From Nitrospina sp. (GTDB taxonomy: Bacteria; Nitrospinota; Nitrospinia; Nitrospinales; VA-1): 64,000 nucleotides of DNA. The notes beneath the pieces are model-generated. The model saw nothing but the letters and a program-made list of their open reading frames with translations. It did not search any database and was not told where the DNA came from. The translations under genes and the position numbers were made by a program. The stretch lies in the NCBI GenBank assembly GCA_018697205.1, contig JABHTG010000057.1, positions 62,001 through 126,000 on the forward strand, read 5' to 3'. Shown one piece after another: positions 61,245 through 64,000 of this stretch (the first letter of the stretch is position 1; every line of letters begins with the position of its first letter).

Positions 61245-62395
61245 TGAAAAAAAATAAAAAAGGTGTTTTAATATTGACACCCTTTTTCAGTCCAAATATC
61301 GGAGGAGTGGAAACTCATCTAGATGACCTAGTAGCAGCTCTTGCTGAAAAAGAATACCAAGTATTTGTCCAAACCTACTCTCCAATTACAACTAAGAATA
61401 CTTTTTGGAAGTCACGCGAAAGTAATGAAAGCTACCTTCATATCAGGCGATACAAGTGGTTTGGAGGAAATATTTTTAATAAGCTTGAAAATTATCCGAT
61501 TCTAGATTTTCTATATGTGACGCCCTACCTTTTTATCCGATCTTTATTTTTCATGACTATCAATTCCCGTAGTATTAATATTATTCATGCTCAAGGTCTA
61601 AACGCAGGAATAATTGGCATTGCCTTAAAATTAATTTTTCGAAAACGTTTATTAATAAGCTTACATTCTGTTTATAGCAATGCAGATAAAAATAAATTAA
61701 GTTCCCTTATGACTCGATTAATTTTAAATGGAGCTGATATAGTTCTGGGGATGTCAAAAGCTGTTAATAGTCAGTTCATCCAACTTGGCATTAAAGAAAA
61801 CCAGATAGAAGAATACCGCTACTGGGTTGATATTGATCGCTTTAAGCCGATGAACCTAAAAAAAGCTAGACATCAAATTGGGATTGATGACTGTTTTACT
61901 GTGATTTTTGTTGGAAGGTTGATCCCCATAAAAGGCGTTAAGCTATTAGTAGATATTGCTAGAGACCTAAAACATATCCAGTTCTTATTTATTGGAACTG
62001 GTCCTTTAGAGGCTTTCCTGAAAAACGTTTCACAAGAAAACTCAAATATACTGTTTCATGGACAAATTCAAAACCATGAATTACCAGTTTATTATAATAG
62101 CGCCGATGTATTCTGTATTCCCTCTCAATATAAAGAAGGACTGGGGCGAGTAGTGATGGAATCTGTATCCTGTGGTGTTCCTGTAGTTGGATCGAATCTT
62201 GGAGGAATCTCAGAAGCTGTAAATAATACAGTATCTGTTCTCATGGAGCCTACATACGATAATTTAAAACGAACCCTACTAATGCTATACAAAGACAACG
62301 GTCACCTGCAGTCATTAAAATCAAATTGTAGAGAATACGCTGTTATGAATTATTCTAAAAAAAGTCTAGACTTAATTACCAAACATTATGCTTAA
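61244..62395 (+). CDS. GT4 family glycosyltransferase
   Basis: I choose ATG 61244 (MKKNKKGVLILTPFF, 383 residues) over an in-frame ATG at 61151 that would overlap the GT2 gene by 94 bp. Family 4 features are PFFSPNIGGVETHLDDL, IIHAQGLNAGI, SLHSVYSNADKNKL, VIFVGRLIPIKGVKLLVDIA and the donor-side stretch EGLGRVVMESVSCGVPVVG, with SNLGGISEAV next. It is coupled on both sides: one base of overlap upstream, eight downstream. The donor is unknown. Confidence 0.9.
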   Translation: MKKNKKGVLILTPFFSPNIGGVETHLDDLVAALAEKEYQVFVQTYSPITTKNTFWKSRESNESYLHIRRYKWFGGNIFNKLENYPILDFLYVTPYLFIRSLFFMTINSRSINIIHAQGLNAGIIGIALKLIFRKRLLISLHSVYSNADKNKLSSLMTRLILNGADIVLGMSKAVNSQFIQLGIKENQIEEYRYWVDIDRFKPMNLKKARHQIGIDDCFTVIFVGRLIPIKGVKLLVDIARDLKHIQFLFIGTGPLEAFLKNVSQENSNILFHGQIQNHELPVYYNSADVFCIPSQYKEGLGRVVMESVSCGVPVVGSNLGGISEAVNNTVSVLMEPTYDNLKRTLLMLYKDNGHLQSLKSNCREYAVMNYSKKSLDLITKHYA

Positions 62396-63506
62396 TCGTT
62401 TTTATTTTCTAATTATAATTTCCTTGCTGTGGGTTCAATCTTACGGTTGGACTTCCTTGGCCAGAGCACAGGATTCTCCATCAATGATGGAAACATTAGC
62501 CCTTCTTTCAAGCCTGAGCGAATTTTCCATAGATTCAGGTGTTTATTTTGATAAACACAACCCAAAAAAAAATAAAATTTTATTGAGCATATTATCAAAG
62601 TATGGCCTAACCGAAGCAATTTTTTGGAACCAGCCAGACCAAATTCGTATTAATTTACTTTCGACAAAAAATTCTATCTCTATTCCCAATATAGAAGTTA
62701 GAAAAATTCATGCTGCTAAATATCGTATTAGAATACTTAACGCGAAAGGAGACTTTCCTCTAAACTTCAACGAATCCTTTCATCAAGGCTGGCGCTTATA
62801 TTTAGTACCTTGGTCTTTAGATAGTGAATTACTTGACTCCTCTGAAACCCAAGAAACACTTTCTTCCTATGAAATTCTCAAAGGAAACGAAGAAACCCAA
62901 GCTACCCTAAAAGATGTAAAAAGGTTTATACAAAAGGGATGGATAACAGATGTTGACAGCGACCTACCTTCTTTTACAAATCCTTATAATTTGATTAAAA
63001 AAATAGGGCAGCGCTCATCATATTCAAAAAAGTTAAAGACTGATTTCATTTCTAAAAATATTTTCAATACCATACAAAACGAAAATCTACCCACAGGATC
63101 ATTTTGGGAAACCTGGTTTTCAGGTAGCATTTTCATAAAATGCAAAGATAAACCTTCACAACAAACAATCTGCGAAGAAACGAACGCAAAAAATTGGCAA
63201 GTAACAAGTGGGCTTTCTAACACATTCGAATGGCCGGAGCAACTTCACTGGCGGATTAACGCACAAACTAATAGCTGGTGGATTAACACGGATTTCCTTC
63301 GTCATGCATCTTTATCAGTAGACAAAAAAAGCTTATTTTATCAGATCAATAAGGACAAAAGCTTTGATTTTGAGTTGGTAATGGAATTTTGGCCTCAACG
63401 CTTATTTTATATAGGAGGAATTATTAGTGCTATAGTTTTAGTGAGCAGCCTCGCGCTATTACTCCTTCGTCGCAATCGAAAGCAATCTAAACTTGTAATC
63501 CAATGA
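62388..63506 (+). CDS. Secreted single-pass membrane protein, GT-C accessory-like
   Basis: The 372-residue protein has an N-terminal signal peptide (about 1-27, ending near ARAQDS), a mainly beta-type exported region (about 30-335) and one C-terminal membrane helix (about 340-361) followed by a basic tail (RRNRKQSK). FNESFHQGWRLYL near 128 resembles the periplasmic domain that ends YfhO-like and other GT-C proteins, here without the polytopic part. I infer a stand-alone periplasmic partner for a membrane transferase. It overlaps the GT4 gene by eight bases. The family is not certain. Confidence 0.6.
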   Translation: MLNRFYFLIIISLLWVQSYGWTSLARAQDSPSMMETLALLSSLSEFSIDSGVYFDKHNPKKNKILLSILSKYGLTEAIFWNQPDQIRINLLSTKNSISIPNIEVRKIHAAKYRIRILNAKGDFPLNFNESFHQGWRLYLVPWSLDSELLDSSETQETLSSYEILKGNEETQATLKDVKRFIQKGWITDVDSDLPSFTNPYNLIKKIGQRSSYSKKLKTDFISKNIFNTIQNENLPTGSFWETWFSGSIFIKCKDKPSQQTICEETNAKNWQVTSGLSNTFEWPEQLHWRINAQTNSWWINTDFLRHASLSVDKKSLFYQINKDKSFDFELVMEFWPQRLFYIGGIISAIVLVSSLALLLLRRNRKQSKLVIQ

Positions 63507-63570
63507 TTTTTTCATCTATCTTTAAGGATGGATTAGAAAAATTTAGATTTAACTTCGAACTAACCACACG

Positions 63571-64000
63571 ATGAAAAAATTGTTTGTCATTGCCAATTGG
63601 ATGCAGGGAACTGGTTTGAGTGGGGGTGATCGTATTTTTATTGAGCTTGTGAAAAGGTGGCAACTAAAACTTAATATCACTCTGTTTTTGTCTAAAGAAG
63701 GCTCTATGATTTGTCAACATCAGGAGTTAGAAAATATCAATCAAAAAATTTGGGCCTCTGATCTTATGACTCGGTGGGGTTATTTTGCAGATATCCTTTA
63801 TCGAACCACTAACAGTATAACCAAGGCTTTTTCAGTCAAAACCTTGCCTGAAGATATAGTGTTTTCCTCATCCGACTTCTGGCCAGACTCATTTCCAGCA
63901 CTTATTCTTAAATGGAGAAATCCAAAAATCGTCTGGATTGCAGGATTTTACCTTTTCGCGCCAAAACCATGGAAAAAAAATTCTCCTTATCGAGGAAAAA
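63571..64000 (+). CDS. GT4-like glycosyltransferase, N-terminal part (runs off right edge)
   Basis: ATG 63571 opens a frame with no stop to the window end, giving 143 residues. The N-terminus KLFVIANWMQGTGLSGGDRI and FIELVKRW fit the start of GT-B family 4 transferases (SGGDR loop), and LPEDIVFSSSDFWPDSFPA with IVWIAGFYLFAPKPW follows. The donor domain is outside the window. It starts 64 bp after the previous gene and continues the glycosyltransferase run. Confidence 0.7.
   Translation, partial: MKKLFVIANWMQGTGLSGGDRIFIELVKRWQLKLNITLFLSKEGSMICQHQELENINQKIWASDLMTRWGYFADILYRTTNSITKAFSVKTLPEDIVFSSSDFWPDSFPALILKWRNPKIVWIAGFYLFAPKPWKKNSPYRGK

Noticed and set aside
1-64000. CRISPR arrays, transposases, integrases, rRNA or phage genes
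   Set aside because: No regularly spaced repeats and no recognisable transposase, integrase or phage proteins were found. The only long repeat is the 130-bp pair, and only one tRNA was seen.
1-64000. Alternative genetic code (TGA recoded)
   Set aside because: TGA ends several recognised genes, including coupled ATGA overlaps at 4402-4405, 18585-18588 and 44785-44788, so the standard bacterial code applies.

Overview
The window is AT-rich DNA (about one third G+C by eye, not computed) from a Gram-negative bacterium that uses the standard bacterial code. The evidence is a tripartite RND efflux pair with a lipoprotein adaptor, a Wzx-type flippase, dTDP- and UDP-sugar enzymes, and TGA used as an ordinary stop. 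The mix of large TPR membrane proteins, YfhO-like and GT-C-like proteins, SxtJ/DUF5989/carbamoyltransferase and many B12-binding radical SAM proteins resembles uncultured marine lineages such as Nitrospinota. That placement is a weak guess; there is no rRNA or marker gene here to test it.

Layout. 1-3.4 kb (minus): an edge-truncated membrane protein, then the carbamoyltransferase, DUF5989 and SxtJ trio, then tRNA-Ala(GGC). 3.7-13.6 kb is ordinary housekeeping: DUF502 protein, RluA-type pseudouridine synthase, RND permease and adaptor, a COG1092-like methyltransferase, an acyl-CoA synthetase-like ligase and a formylglycine-enzyme-fold protein. From 13.7 kb to the right edge nearly everything concerns envelope polysaccharide or lipid-linked glycan synthesis: large polytopic GT-C/TPR proteins, a WecA/MraY-type initiating transferase (18.6 kb), RmlB-RmlA-RmlD, an aminotransferase and epimerases, a WbpA-type dehydrogenase, a Wzx flippase (50.4 kb), and about ten GT2/GT4 glycosyltransferases.

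Seven radical SAM genes are scattered through this glycan region, six of them with an N-terminal cobalamin-binding-like domain. Four lie within 39.6-46.4 kb together with a DUF457/YdjM-type membrane hydrolase. One (58.8 kb) has an atypical Cx4Cx2C cluster motif and sits just downstream of a small FNR-like flavin reductase that could be its electron donor. One (21.8-23.5 kb) lies between two 130-bp direct repeats, 2,000 bp apart, that duplicate the 5' end of the giant YfhO-like gene. This looks like an insertion scar, and it gave the radical SAM protein a new C-terminus read from the antisense strand of the repeat.

How the genes may work together (inference): sugar nucleotides (dTDP-rhamnose or a derivative, UDP-uronic and amino sugars) are built by the Rml, epimerase, dehydrogenase and aminotransferase enzymes. 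The WecA-like enzyme loads undecaprenyl phosphate, the GT2/GT4 enzymes extend the glycan, Wzx flips it, and the GT-C-like membrane proteins modify or transfer it in the periplasm. The radical SAM enzymes would add unusual C-methyl or C-C/C-H modifications to the glycan or an associated lipid. No RmlC, no clear Wzy polymerase and no chain-length regulator were found. One CapE/FnlA-like dehydratase gene carries a single-base frameshift. Most genes lack a clear Shine-Dalgarno sequence, whereas three of the five genes of the 39.6-46.4 kb module have one.
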